From: Paracoccus onubensis
Lineage (GTDB): Bacteria > Pseudomonadota > Alphaproteobacteria > Rhodobacterales > Rhodobacteraceae
Direction: 5' to 3'
Length of the DNA: 64,000 nucleotides
Assembly (NCBI RefSeq): GCF_003591515.1
Contig: NZ_QZCG01000006.1
Span: forward strand, 218,914-282,913
Both the position numbers and the translations under genes were made by a program. Shown one piece after another: positions 44,862 through 53,668 of the stretch (its first letter is position 1; each line of letters opens with the position of its first letter). Under the pieces are notes generated by a model. It was given only the letters and a program-made list of their open reading frames with translations, was not told the origin of the DNA and did no database searches.

Positions 44862-45302
44862 TCAGAAGTTGTCGTTGATGTCCGGCTTGGCCAGGTCGTC
44901 GAAAACCACGCATTCTGCACCGGGGCCGCCGCAACAGGTCGCTTCGCACTGATTCACGAACCCTTCAAGACTTCGCTCCAGCCTATGTAGTTCTGCCAGC
45001 TTGGCGCGCACGTCGGACAGATGTGCACCGGCAATGTCGCGAACCTCGGCGCAGTCGCGATCAGGGCTGATCGACAGTCCGGCCAACAACTTCACCTGTT
45101 CAATGGGGAAGCCGAAATCCCGGCATCGCCGGATGAAGACCAGACGCTGCAAGTCGGTGCCGTCATAGACGCGCTGGCCGCTGGCGCTCCGGTGCGGCTC
45201 GGGCAACAGCTTGATGTCCTCATAATATCTGATGGTCGGGGCGCTGACCCCCGCAGCCTTTGCCAGGGCGCCGATGCTCATCACGCTGGCGTGAACCTTC
45301 AT
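44862..45302 (-). CDS. MerR-family metal-responsive regulator
   Basis: 146 residues. The HTH is SIGALAKAAGVSAPTIRYYED, with the wing RVYDGTDLQRLVFIRRC. After the long dimerisation helix come cysteines in positions like those of Hg-MerR: DRDCAEV, VNQCEATCC and GAECVV. AGGAG lies 8 nt upstream of the ATG at 45302. It is divergent from a small Cys-rich gene pair over 76 nt that contains a MerR-type promoter. Hg(II) or another thiophilic metal is the likely signal. Confidence 0.88.
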   Translation of the reverse strand: MKVHASVMSIGALAKAAGVSAPTIRYYEDIKLLPEPHRSASGQRVYDGTDLQRLVFIRRCRDFGFPIEQVKLLAGLSISPDRDCAEVRDIAGAHLSDVRAKLAELHRLERSLEGFVNQCEATCCGGPGAECVVFDDLAKPDINDNF

Positions 45303-45316
45303 GGTGCAATCTCCTC

Positions 45317-45347
45317 TTGCCCTTCAAGTTACTTGAAGAATTAGGGT
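45317..45347 (+). promoter_or_regulatory. MerR-type promoter with operator dyad in a 19-bp spacer
   Basis: A -35 box TTGCCC (45317-45322) and a -10 box TAGGGT (45342-45347) are 19 bp apart. The spacer holds a perfect dyad CTTCAAGT-T-ACTTGAAG (45322-45338). Over-long spacers with an internal operator are the hallmark of MerR-activated promoters. The half-sites differ from the classical mer operator, so specificity may differ too. Confidence 0.75.
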
Positions 45348-45378
45348 CTGACCAGAAATATCAAAACGGAGCGTCAAA

Positions 45379-45780
45379 ATGAACGAACCCAATCTTTCGG
45401 CACCCTCGGCCGGGACGTGCTGTCCATCCTGTGACACCTCGGCTACCAACCGCAGCGACACCGCCCTTGAAATCGTCTGCACTCTCGGGGCTGGGGATTT
45501 CAAACAGCGTGTGGCGGATATCCGCGATCTTGCCGCCCGCTCTCTGCTGCGCTGTGAACGGCGGGGGCTAACCCTGCACCTGACCTATGAACGTGATGCC
45601 TTGCCCAAAGTGAAAAACATCGTTGCCCAGGAGGCCGATTGCTGTCGGTTCCTCGATTTCACCATCACTCACGAAGGATCAGAGGTGCATCTGACCATCA
45701 CTGCGCCCGAAGCAGCAGCTGAAGCGGCAGAAGAGCTTTTTACTCATTTCGCGCCCGAACTGGCGAGGCAAGTACTATGA
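45379..45780 (+). CDS. Small Cys-containing protein of the metal cassette
   Basis: 133 residues with a cysteine cluster at the start (TCCPSCDTS) and another pair later (QEADCCRFLDF). The second half is a small alpha/beta domain (EGSEVHLTITAPEAAAEAAE). I do not recognise a named family. GGAG 7 nt upstream; driven by the MerR-type promoter and coupled to the next gene by an ATGA overlap. A metal-binding or metal-relay role is inferred from cysteines and context. Confidence 0.7.
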   Translation: MNEPNLSAPSAGTCCPSCDTSATNRSDTALEIVCTLGAGDFKQRVADIRDLAARSLLRCERRGLTLHLTYERDALPKVKNIVAQEADCCRFLDFTITHEGSEVHLTITAPEAAAEAAEELFTHFAPELARQVL

Positions 45781-46064
45781 CGAGTAAATCACGCGCCACG
45801 AAGCAGACACTGGCCGCAGGCGGCGTGCTGGTTTCGGCCTGTGCGGTTTGCTGTGCGCCGCTCATCATAACACCTGCGGTCGCATTCTTTGCGGCGAGCG
45901 GAATAGGTCTGGCGCTTGTCGGCAAGATCGGGCTGGGTATCGCTGCCTTGGCTGCTCTCGGCGGATACCTTTACATTCGCCGTCGTGCGGTACGACGCAA
46001 TACCGGCGGTTGCGGCCCGGATGGTGGTTGTTCTGAAACTGGCAGAGCTCGCCATGCACCGTAG
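45777..46064 (+). CDS. MerF/MerT-like small membrane transporter
   Basis: 95 residues with two hydrophobic helices. The first carries a Cys pair, SACAVCCAPLIITPAVAFFA, the arrangement by which MerF/MerT move Hg(II) through the membrane. The second is GLGIAALAALGGYLYI. The cytosolic tail has more cysteines (GGCGPDGGC). Start overlaps the preceding gene. No merA reductase is present nearby, so this would be an uptake/detox cassette lacking the reductase, or it serves another metal. Confidence 0.75.
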   Translation: MTSKSRATKQTLAAGGVLVSACAVCCAPLIITPAVAFFAASGIGLALVGKIGLGIAALAALGGYLYIRRRAVRRNTGGCGPDGGCSETGRARHAP

Positions 46065-46215
46065 GTGTGAGATGGTTCTTGGTGAATGGCAGATTCGTCC
46101 CGCACACTGTGAGTTCGCCCATCACCGGAGTTTGCGTCTGCAACGAACGGCGGGAACGACGAGCTGCACCGCAGCATCAGAGACCACCGGTGGAGGTCGG
46201 CACAGGGCCGTTACG

Positions 46216-47694
46216 TTACCCATCATCTTTGATCCACACAGGGCGACGGGCCCCACTTGCTTGTGGTGCTTTCGGTTCACCGTCACCGACACGTGCCCAG
46301 AATCCTGATTTGCGGGGATGTGCTGTTTTGAGCTTGGCAAGATAGGTTGCATGGTCGACCATTCCGCCTGGTCGGATTGGGTCCACTTCGCCCGCCAGCA
46401 GGCCGAGCTTCCCGAGGTATTTTGCGCCGTGCCCATAGGCCTTGGAGCGTGCGCGGTCGAGGATGTTGTCCAGAAGGGCACGGTAGAGGATCGTCGCCGC
46501 CAACGGATGATCGTGTTCCAGAAGGCCCGCAACTTTAGGCAGGATGTGCCAGTCACCTCCATCCCAGCGGTGTGGATGCGTCGTGATCAGTTTTGCCACC
46601 AAATCAAGTCGTGGCCAATCAAGGAAAAATTGCAACGCCACCTCGGGCTCCGCCATTTCCAGCGCGAAGGCATGGGCGCGGTCTTCGGCCTCGATATCCT
46701 CGAAGTCCGGCAGCTGTTTGAGGTGTTCCCGAAGAATGTCGGCAGACGGGCGCGCCTTGAAACAGCGCCAACGCAGGACCTGTGCGGCCGACCTGTCTCC
46801 GGTGGCGTCCAAGATACGCGCCTCCAGACTGACCCGTTCTGGCGACAGGCCATCATCAGCTTCGTCAAATGTACGCCGCCCGGACTTGCGCACCCACTCC
46901 AGCGCCTCGGCGCTGCGACCGATCTCCAGAAGCTGTTCAGCAATCCCCAGCGTATCCTGCATATGCGGCTTCTTCTTGAGCTCTAGCGCGATGAGCAGAT
47001 CGAGATCCCCCCGCGCCGAAGCGAGGATCTGACGCATCGCAGCCCATTGCGACGTCATGGAGTAGAACCAGCCATCCGATTTGCGCGCCGCGTCTTCGGC
47101 TTGCCGCTCGGCGATGGCGTCTTTCAGATCGCCGTCCCATCGCGCCAAGCTGTCTTGCGGTAGATGCGCCGCCACAGCCTCGGTCACGTTAGCGAGATAG
47201 CCATGCGTGCTTTCGCCAAGGGCGGTCATGATCTTCTCGGGGAGCGCGTCGGCCTCAGGCACGAGCAGGCTGGGGGCTAAATCGCCGGTCGCATGGATCG
47301 CCTGATAATAGACGTCCTGAACGCGGCCCGAGGAATCGTCGACGCGCTCGAACACCTGTTCATGGGTGGCGATGAAGCGCAGCAGCCGGTCTATGGCCAA
47401 AGCCGGGGCGGCAGGGCCAAGCTCAGCCGTGATCGTATCGGTCAGGCTGCGCAGGTCCTCGGTAAAGGCGCGGGCCTTGTCCCATTCGATAAAGCTCTTT
47501 GCCCGCGCCAGCCCGGACAGCCGCCGGTCGATCAGCTTGGCAATGGCTTCGGGGCCGGACTTCCCGGCCAGCGCTGCTTTGGCCTGCCGCCGGAACCCCG
47601 CATTGCGCTCTGCTTCTTCCAGCACCAGCTGCGCGAGCTTGTCGGCACCGAGGTCTTTCAGCTTGTCTGTGGACAGGACAGGTTTGCGGGCCAT
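46216..47694 (-). CDS. DUF6880-family protein, copy 1
   Basis: 492 residues, all-helical with TPR-like repeats (IAEQLLEIGRSAEALEWVRK, VSLEARILDATGDRSAAQVL). N-terminus MARKPVLSTDKLKDLGADKL; the YGHGAKYLGKLGLLAGEVD stretch near the C-terminus is typical of SWIM/DUF6880-associated scaffolds. Function unknown. A second copy at 51640-53118 differs by about four bases and one residue (Val to Ala in RLDLxAKLI), so one copy is a recent duplicate. Confidence 0.85.
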   Translation of the reverse strand: MARKPVLSTDKLKDLGADKLAQLVLEEAERNAGFRRQAKAALAGKSGPEAIAKLIDRRLSGLARAKSFIEWDKARAFTEDLRSLTDTITAELGPAAPALAIDRLLRFIATHEQVFERVDDSSGRVQDVYYQAIHATGDLAPSLLVPEADALPEKIMTALGESTHGYLANVTEAVAAHLPQDSLARWDGDLKDAIAERQAEDAARKSDGWFYSMTSQWAAMRQILASARGDLDLLIALELKKKPHMQDTLGIAEQLLEIGRSAEALEWVRKSGRRTFDEADDGLSPERVSLEARILDATGDRSAAQVLRWRCFKARPSADILREHLKQLPDFEDIEAEDRAHAFALEMAEPEVALQFFLDWPRLDLVAKLITTHPHRWDGGDWHILPKVAGLLEHDHPLAATILYRALLDNILDRARSKAYGHGAKYLGKLGLLAGEVDPIRPGGMVDHATYLAKLKTAHPRKSGFWARVGDGEPKAPQASGARRPVWIKDDG

Positions 47695-47989
47695 AGGCAG
47701 GTCTCAACTTTGAACTTTTGCCCCAATAAGTGCCTCGGTCAGATCGTGGGTGCAAGTGTTGGGTGTCTGATCGACCAAGCGTTGCGACATAGACGCAATG
47801 TCGCGCGTGATTGACCTTCAAGCCGTTGTCGGCCTCGCAGATGCAGCGAATGGCCGGTCTGGTGAAACCGCATTGCAGCAGTGAAGCCACCGGTGAGCGG
47901 CAGGAATGGGCCGAGTTTGACCGTAGGCTAGGTCGATGGGACTGGGCCCTGCCGCAGCGCGGAGATCATCCGCTCCGAGCCCATTGCCG

Positions 47990-48514
47990 TCACAACCGGT
48001 TTCTATGTGTTTTGCTGATGATGCGATGCGAAGCGAAGGCTGCCAGCCACCAGATCCCCACGAGAAGAGGCACGGACAGCAGTGGCCCGATCGCGATGGG
48101 CAACCAGCCTGTTCCATCACCCAATGTTTTGATCACCCATAACGAAGGCGGCATCATGAATATCAGGCCAGCCAATGTTCCCGGCAGCAGGCTTTTGGTG
48201 AAGAATGAACCGACAAGCTGGGCAATTGCATTCACGATAAGGGCTGCGGCGACTGCCACGACAAGCCAGGCGGCATCGAGTGCCACTGACAAGAGGCAAA
48301 TGAAGATGACGATTGCGGAGACAAGTATCACCGCAAGCAACCTGGTGCAGTCGCCTGCCGGTGGAAGCAAGCGCCGTGCCCCGCCCGTTTCCGGATATCG
48401 CGGCCCACCCGCACGCCACTCGGAATAATTTTGCAGAAGAAAACCGCAGACCATCGCGGCAACTGAGACGATTTCGCCAAGTGAGAGCATCCGGGTTTGT
48501 TCCTTGGCCGCCAT
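47990..48514 (-). CDS. Small membrane protein, unknown
   Basis: 174 residues with four hydrophobic segments (IVSVAAMVCGFLL; LLAVILVSAIVIFICLLS; AAWLVVAVAAALIVNAIAQL; AIGPLLSVPLLVGIWWLAAF). A second ATG at 48490 would drop eight residues. No recognised family. It stands alone between a DUF6880 gene and a VWA gene, both also minus strand. Confidence 0.65.
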   Translation of the reverse strand: MAAKEQTRMLSLGEIVSVAAMVCGFLLQNYSEWRAGGPRYPETGGARRLLPPAGDCTRLLAVILVSAIVIFICLLSVALDAAWLVVAVAAALIVNAIAQLVGSFFTKSLLPGTLAGLIFMMPPSLWVIKTLGDGTGWLPIAIGPLLSVPLLVGIWWLAAFASHRIISKTHRNRL

Positions 48515-48609
48515 TGCTGCGTATGCTCGAGAACCAGGACAGGTCAGGTCAATGTCATTGAAGAAGATAATCGGCCGAAGCCCTTAACACATTTGCTATA
48601 GCCTTCTCT

Positions 48610-49788
48610 CTACTCGTCGTCATAGGCGTCTTTGACGCGCCCGAGAATCTTTTCGATTGGCTCGTTTACGGCTTTCAGATCCTCATCGACTTTCGCCCTG
48701 AAGGCTTCCAGTTCTGCCTCGATTTCTTCATGGCGATCCTTCAAGCGTGCCTCGGCTTCATCCGCACTCTCGCGATCTGTCAGCCCATCGATCACCATAT
48801 CGCCGGACAGGAGGGCGAACTTGCTATCCTCGTCAGCAATCGCGTTCCCGATACAGCTATCGGCATCGGCCTTTGCATTCTCCGCGACGCTATGATTGTC
48901 ACTTGCCACGACCGATGCTTCGGCATTGTAATCGCTACTTTCCCGAAGGTTAGTCGTATATATCCGCAGTTGCTCCCGCAGTTCGGCCGCGTCATCTGCT
49001 TGTGAGAACGCCCCGCCACCTGCCTTGGCCACGGCTTCAAGGGCCTTTCGGTCATCATCCGGGACGTCAAAGCCGATGATATTGACGATTGCCTTCACAT
49101 CGGAATCTCGAAGCTCCTGCGCGGCTGCAACAGGGTTTCCCCCACAGGTTTCCCGCCCATCAGAGACGACAAAAACAACCTGCTCGCCTTCCCCGGAATC
49201 TGCGGTGAAACTTTCGCCCGCCTTGGAAATTGCTGCTGCCAGCGGTGTCCAGCCGGTCGCCTCGAAGCCCTCAAGCGAATTGGCAATCTCCAATCTGTCC
49301 GCCGCCCCAAGCTCAGACATGAGTTCGATACCCTCGCAGGACTCGGCCTTGCCGCTCTCCTCATTATTTCCGAGATGACCGAATGCGAGAAGGCCAATCT
49401 CGGTATCCTCGGGCATAGTTCCCATGAATTCCTGCACCGCTGCTTTTGCAGCATCCATCTTCCTCTCCCCACCGGCTTGACCAGCCATGGAACCGGAAGC
49501 GTCGACGGCAATGATCGCTTTTTTCCATCCACTGCCGTTTGCTTCTTCGGGTCCGTCAGGCGGTGGCGGTCCTTCGGCGAGTTGATAATCGGGATAGCAA
49601 GCTGCCATATCCTCGCCGAAATCGGCCAGAAAGTCCTCGTAAAGTTGCTCTGCGGTCCAGAACTCTCGTTCGGTGGAAAGTTCCTGGCCGATGGCAATCG
49701 TTGCCTGTGCGGTCACGACACCCGAACTTACTAGTATATATTTGAAGAAAAATGACAAATTCATTCTTCGGCTCGCAGTTTGGTTCAT
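48610..49788 (-). CDS. Exported von Willebrand factor A-domain protein
   Basis: About 392 residues. A hydrophobic N-terminus (LSFFFKYILVSSGVVTAQAT) suggests a signal peptide. The VWA MIDAS is complete: IIAVDASGSMAGQAG (D-x-S-x-S, near 95), a Thr in GWTPLAAAISKAG, and VVFVVSDGRETCGG. The C-terminal third is acidic and helical (AEARLKDRHEEIEAELEAFR). ATG 49788 has GGAA upstream; ATG 49764 is possible. Likely a metal-dependent periplasmic adhesion or sensing protein; partner unknown. Confidence 0.82.
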   Translation of the reverse strand: MNQTASRRMNLSFFFKYILVSSGVVTAQATIAIGQELSTEREFWTAEQLYEDFLADFGEDMAACYPDYQLAEGPPPPDGPEEANGSGWKKAIIAVDASGSMAGQAGGERKMDAAKAAVQEFMGTMPEDTEIGLLAFGHLGNNEESGKAESCEGIELMSELGAADRLEIANSLEGFEATGWTPLAAAISKAGESFTADSGEGEQVVFVVSDGRETCGGNPVAAAQELRDSDVKAIVNIIGFDVPDDDRKALEAVAKAGGGAFSQADDAAELREQLRIYTTNLRESSDYNAEASVVASDNHSVAENAKADADSCIGNAIADEDSKFALLSGDMVIDGLTDRESADEAEARLKDRHEEIEAELEAFRAKVDEDLKAVNEPIEKILGRVKDAYDDE

Positions 49789-50022
49789 GCATTCCGACGA
49801 ATAAGTGTTTCGACAATTTTGAAAGGTAACCGCTACATCTTTGCAAAGCAAACACAGAGTAGAGCATTGAAGGGTATGATGGCTAAGTTCCGCAGACCGT
49901 GAGTTCGCCTGAGCTTCGATTTTGCCGCTGCAGCGAATGGCGGCAATGCGGGCAGCCACCGCGGCATCGAGCCGGTTGGTCGAATGTCGGCTTTGGGCCG
50001 CCCGCGTAGGCGGCCCGTTTCA

Positions 50023-50655
50023 TTAGATTTCTACCGCCTCGGCGATCGCCAAAGCGTCTTCCAGCTCGACACCGAGGTATCGGACTGTGCTGTCCATCTT
50101 GGTGTGTCCGAGCAGGAGCTGAACAGCGCGCAGGTTGCCGGTCTTCCGATATATCTGCGCGACTTTCGTCCGTCGCATGGAATGGGTTCCATACGCGCTC
50201 GGATCCAGCTCGATCGATTTCACCCAGTCTCGAACCAAGCGCGCGTACTGTCGGGTCGAGATGTGCAACCGCTCGTGAAAACGACCAGGCCAAAGGTATT
50301 CAGATCCGATCATCAACGGTTCGTCCATCCACCGCAGGAGTGATTTCCGAGTGCCCTCGGTGATCTCAAAGCGGACGGGTTTTTGCGTCTTGCTCTGGAT
50401 GATTGAGGCCCGTTCTTTGACTTGGCCGGCAGCGAAGACATCGGCCACCTTCAGTTTGACCAGATCGCAGCCTCGCAGCTTGCTGTCGATGGCAAGGTTG
50501 AACAGCGCCAGGTCACGATGATTCTCGGCGATCTCAAGACGGACGCGGATTGCCCAGACATGTTTGGGCAACAGCGGTCGTTTCTGCCCGACAATGCGGC
50601 CTTTGTTCCATGCAGGTCGGCATGCGCGAATGGCAGGTAAGTTTGCAATGGTCAT
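50023..50655 (-). CDS. Small tyrosine recombinase (integrase-like)
   Basis: 210 residues, only the catalytic half of a tyrosine recombinase: Arg I in AIDSKLRGCDLVKLKV, the H-x-x-R box in GTHSMRRTKVAQIY, and LLLGHTKMDSTVRYLGV with the Tyr nucleophile. No N-terminal core-binding domain beyond about 40 residues. The start MTIANLPAI fits the conserved family opening; the longer frame is not conserved-looking. This compact family occurs in many copies in alphaproteobacterial islands; its site is unknown. Confidence 0.88.
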   Translation of the reverse strand: MTIANLPAIRACRPAWNKGRIVGQKRPLLPKHVWAIRVRLEIAENHRDLALFNLAIDSKLRGCDLVKLKVADVFAAGQVKERASIIQSKTQKPVRFEITEGTRKSLLRWMDEPLMIGSEYLWPGRFHERLHISTRQYARLVRDWVKSIELDPSAYGTHSMRRTKVAQIYRKTGNLRAVQLLLGHTKMDSTVRYLGVELEDALAIAEAVEI

Positions 50656-50889
50656 GATGGTTTCTCCCATCCGCCACGATCCACCACAGCGCCAACCAGA
50701 CGTTGGCAACTCAAGATAACATACTAATGTGCACCGGCAGAGAAGGTCGGTTTGGAGCCCATATTGACCGATGCTGCTGCGTAAACGAAGGTCGGTAAAG
50801 GCGGAGTCGGAAACCCGATACACAAGTTCACTGCCACTCGAATATCCTCGATACTGAGCGCTTTTCAGTTCCGACATCGATCAAAGACG

Positions 50890-51441
50890 CTACCGCACCT
50901 TGGCGTAGACGAGACCGTCGCGGGGTTCGGGCGAAAGATTGGGGTAGATGGCATGCCGCCGCCGGATGCCCTCATAGACCATGCCGACCTTCATCATGAC
51001 CCCCGCGGAAGCCGGGTTCTCGGTATCGCACAGCGCGTAGACGCGCCAGATCGCCGGATGCGAAAGCGCGTGGTCTGCAAGCGCGGAAAGCGCCTCGGTC
51101 ATGATGCCTTGGCCCCACCTATCTCGCCTCAGCACATACGCAAATTCGACCGCATGTTCTTGCACCCGCACTTCAATCATCCCGAGCACCGCACCATTTT
51201 CGCGATCCTCTATCACATAGGCGAAGTCACTGCCCGCTGCGCGCTCCCGATCGCACATCGCCAGGAAGCCGAGTGTATCCTCCAGTACTGCGTGTGGGCG
51301 CCAGCTCAGGTAACGGGTCACGTGCGGGTCCGTTGCGTAGGCATTGAAAATCGCCTCGGCGTCTGACGTCGCAGAGGGCCGAAGCTTCAAACGCGATGTA
51401 AACAACTCGTTCGGTGGGGTGTATCTCTCACTCATTGCCAT
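50890..51441 (-). CDS. GNAT acetyltransferase (RimJ/RimL type)
   Basis: About 183 residues. Motif order is RimJ/L-like: FTSRLKLRPSATSDAEAIF, then GMIEVRVQEHAVEFAYVLRR, the acetyl-CoA loop RDRWGQGIMTEALSALADHA, and NPASAGVMMKVGMVYEGIRR. Probably acetylates a protein N-terminus or a small amine. A start at 51435 is equally possible. Not part of a visible operon. Confidence 0.85.
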   Translation of the reverse strand: MAMSERYTPPNELFTSRLKLRPSATSDAEAIFNAYATDPHVTRYLSWRPHAVLEDTLGFLAMCDRERAAGSDFAYVIEDRENGAVLGMIEVRVQEHAVEFAYVLRRDRWGQGIMTEALSALADHALSHPAIWRVYALCDTENPASAGVMMKVGMVYEGIRRRHAIYPNLSPEPRDGLVYAKVR

Positions 51442-51521
51442 CACTGTATCCGCCAGTGCCCCCACATCAAGGGCATACTTGATCACCACTGACTTTGGTG
51501 CAAGTCGCAGCGAAAGTTCAC

Positions 51522-51639
51522 TTTGTCCGCATATACTGTGAATGCGAACGCGCCCAGATTTTGCTCACGCGGCGAATGGCAGCAATGCGGGCTGCGAACG
51601 CAGAATTTGGGGAAGCTGCCGGACGGCAGCAAAGGGCCG
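51522..51639 (+). repeat. 118-bp direct repeat, copy 2, fused to DUF6880 copy 2
   Basis: Same sequence as 43624-43741. It abuts the second DUF6880 gene at GGGCCGTTAC; in the first region the same GGGCCGTTAC lies at 46206, 2.5 kb away from the repeat. Confidence 0.93.
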
Positions 51640-53118
51640 TTACCCATCATCTTTGATCCACACAGGGCGACGGGCCCCACTTGCTTGTGGTGCTTTCGGT
51701 TCACCGTCACCGACACGTGCCCAGAATCCTGATTTGCGGGGATGTGCTGTTTTGAGCTTGGCAAGATAGGTTGCATGGTCGACCATTCCGCCTGGTCGGA
51801 TTGGGTCCACTTCGCCCGCCAGCAGGCCGAGCTTCCCGAGGTATTTTGCGCCGTGCCCATAGGCCTTGGAGCGTGCGCGGTCGAGGATGTTGTCCAGAAG
51901 GGCACGGTAGAGGATCGTCGCCGCCAGCGGATGATCGTGTTCCAGAAGGCCCGCAACTTTAGGCAGGATGTGCCAGTCACCTCCATCCCAGCGGTGTGGA
52001 TGCGTCGTGATCAGTTTTGCCGCCAAATCAAGTCGTGGCCAATCAAGGAAAAATTGCAACGCCACCTCGGGCTCCGCCATTTCCAGCGCGAAGGCATGGG
52101 CGCGGTCTTCGGCCTCGATATCCTCGAAGTCCGGCAGCTGTTTGAGGTGTTCCCGAAGAATGTCGGCAGACGGGCGCGCCTTGAAACAGCGCCAACGCAG
52201 GACCTGTGCGGCCGACCTGTCTCCGGTGGCGTCCAAGATACGCGCCTCCAGACTGACCCGTTCTGGCGACAGGCCATCATCAGCTTCGTCAAATGTACGC
52301 CGCCCGGACTTGCGCACCCACTCCAGCGCCTCGGCGCTGCGACCGATCTCCAGAAGCTGTTCAGCAATCCCCAGCGTATCCTGCATATGCGGCTTCTTCT
52401 TGAGCTCTAGCGCGATGAGCAGATCGAGATCCCCCCGCGCCGAGGCGAGGATCTGACGCATCGCAGCCCATTGCGACGTCATGGAGTAGAACCAGCCATC
52501 CGATTTGCGCGCCGCGTCTTCGGCTTGCCGCTCGGCGATGGCGTCTTTCAGATCGCCGTCCCATCGCGCCAAGCTGTCTTGCGGTAGATGCGCCGCCACA
52601 GCCTCGGTCACGTTAGCGAGATAGCCATGCGTGCTTTCGCCAAGGGCGGTCATGATCTTCTCGGGGAGCGCGTCGGCCTCAGGCACGAGCAGGCTGGGGG
52701 CTAAATCGCCGGTCGCATGGATCGCCTGATAATAGACGTCCTGAACGCGGCCCGAGGAATCGTCGACGCGCTCGAACACCTGTTCATGGGTGGCGATGAA
52801 GCGCAGCAGCCGGTCTATGGCCAAAGCCGGGGCGGCAGGGCCAAGCTCAGCCGTGATCGTATCGGTCAGGCTGCGCAGGTCCTCGGTAAAGGCGCGGGCC
52901 TTGTCCCATTCGATAAAGCTCTTCGCCCGCGCCAGCCCGGACAGCCGCCGGTCGATCAGCTTGGCAATGGCTTCGGGGCCGGACTTCCCGGCCAGCGCTG
53001 CTTTGGCCTGCCGCCGGAACCCCGCATTGCGCTCTGCTTCTTCCAGCACCAGCTGCGCGAGCTTGTCGGCACCGAGGTCTTTCAGCTTGTCTGTGGACAG
53101 GACAGGTTTGCGGGCCAT
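51640..53118 (-). CDS. DUF6880-family protein, copy 2
   Basis: 492 residues, virtually identical to the gene at 46216-47694 (one visible residue change, Ala for Val in RLDLxAKLI). The matching DNA continues upstream of the gene to about 53330 with more changes (for example GCATTGCAGCAG against GCAATAGCAG), so the coding part is better conserved than its flank. Both copies keep intact frames. Function unknown. Confidence 0.85.
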   Translation of the reverse strand: MARKPVLSTDKLKDLGADKLAQLVLEEAERNAGFRRQAKAALAGKSGPEAIAKLIDRRLSGLARAKSFIEWDKARAFTEDLRSLTDTITAELGPAAPALAIDRLLRFIATHEQVFERVDDSSGRVQDVYYQAIHATGDLAPSLLVPEADALPEKIMTALGESTHGYLANVTEAVAAHLPQDSLARWDGDLKDAIAERQAEDAARKSDGWFYSMTSQWAAMRQILASARGDLDLLIALELKKKPHMQDTLGIAEQLLEIGRSAEALEWVRKSGRRTFDEADDGLSPERVSLEARILDATGDRSAAQVLRWRCFKARPSADILREHLKQLPDFEDIEAEDRAHAFALEMAEPEVALQFFLDWPRLDLAAKLITTHPHRWDGGDWHILPKVAGLLEHDHPLAATILYRALLDNILDRARSKAYGHGAKYLGKLGLLAGEVDPIRPGGMVDHATYLAKLKTAHPRKSGFWARVGDGEPKAPQASGARRPVWIKDDG

Positions 53119-53668
53119 AGGCAGGTCTCAACTTGAACTTTTGCCCCAATAAGTGCCTCGGTCAGATCGTGGGTGCAAGTATTGGGTGTCTGATCGACCA
53201 AGCGTTGCGCCATTGACGCAATGTCGCGCGTGATTGACCTTCAAACCGTTATCGGCCTCGCAGATACAGCGAATGGCCGGTCTGGTGAAACCGCAATAGC
53301 AGTGAAGCCACCGGTGAGCGGAAGGAATGGGTCGGCCTTTCCACCTTCCCTGTGCTGCACCCGCGAAACGCTGCACCCGCGCGGTGTGGCAAGAAGGGCT
53401 CGGAGCCGCCTTGCGGTGATGCAGCGCGTGGGTCGCTGCCCAAGAGTATCACATCGGGCTGCTCGATAACGGTAGACGGCCCTTCTACGACATTCGGCCA
53501 TGGCGCAGCATTGCTCTCACTGCATCTGCGGCATTCAATAGCCGATTTCGCCGAAGCAGACGTTAAAAGGCCGATACGGTGCTCCAGGATGCTGCGAACC
53601 GCATAGTTGGCAGCAAAGCGCAGGAAGCGGCAATTGCAAACCCAGCCTTTCGGTAACCGGTGTTCGGG
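53119..53668. other. Intergenic mosaic between DUF6880 copy 2 and IS66
   Basis: No gene seen. 53119-53330 matches the flank of DUF6880 copy 1 (47695-47917). 53400-53475 is a diverged copy of 56275-56345 (GCGCGTGGGTCGCTGCCC in both). GTAACCGGTGTTCGGGTCAC at 53654 onward may be the IS66 end next to tnpC. Confidence 0.6.

Noticed and set aside
46318..46986. 222-codon plus-strand frames over both DUF6880 genes
   Set aside because: They recur in both copies only because the genes are duplicated; they are antisense shadows.
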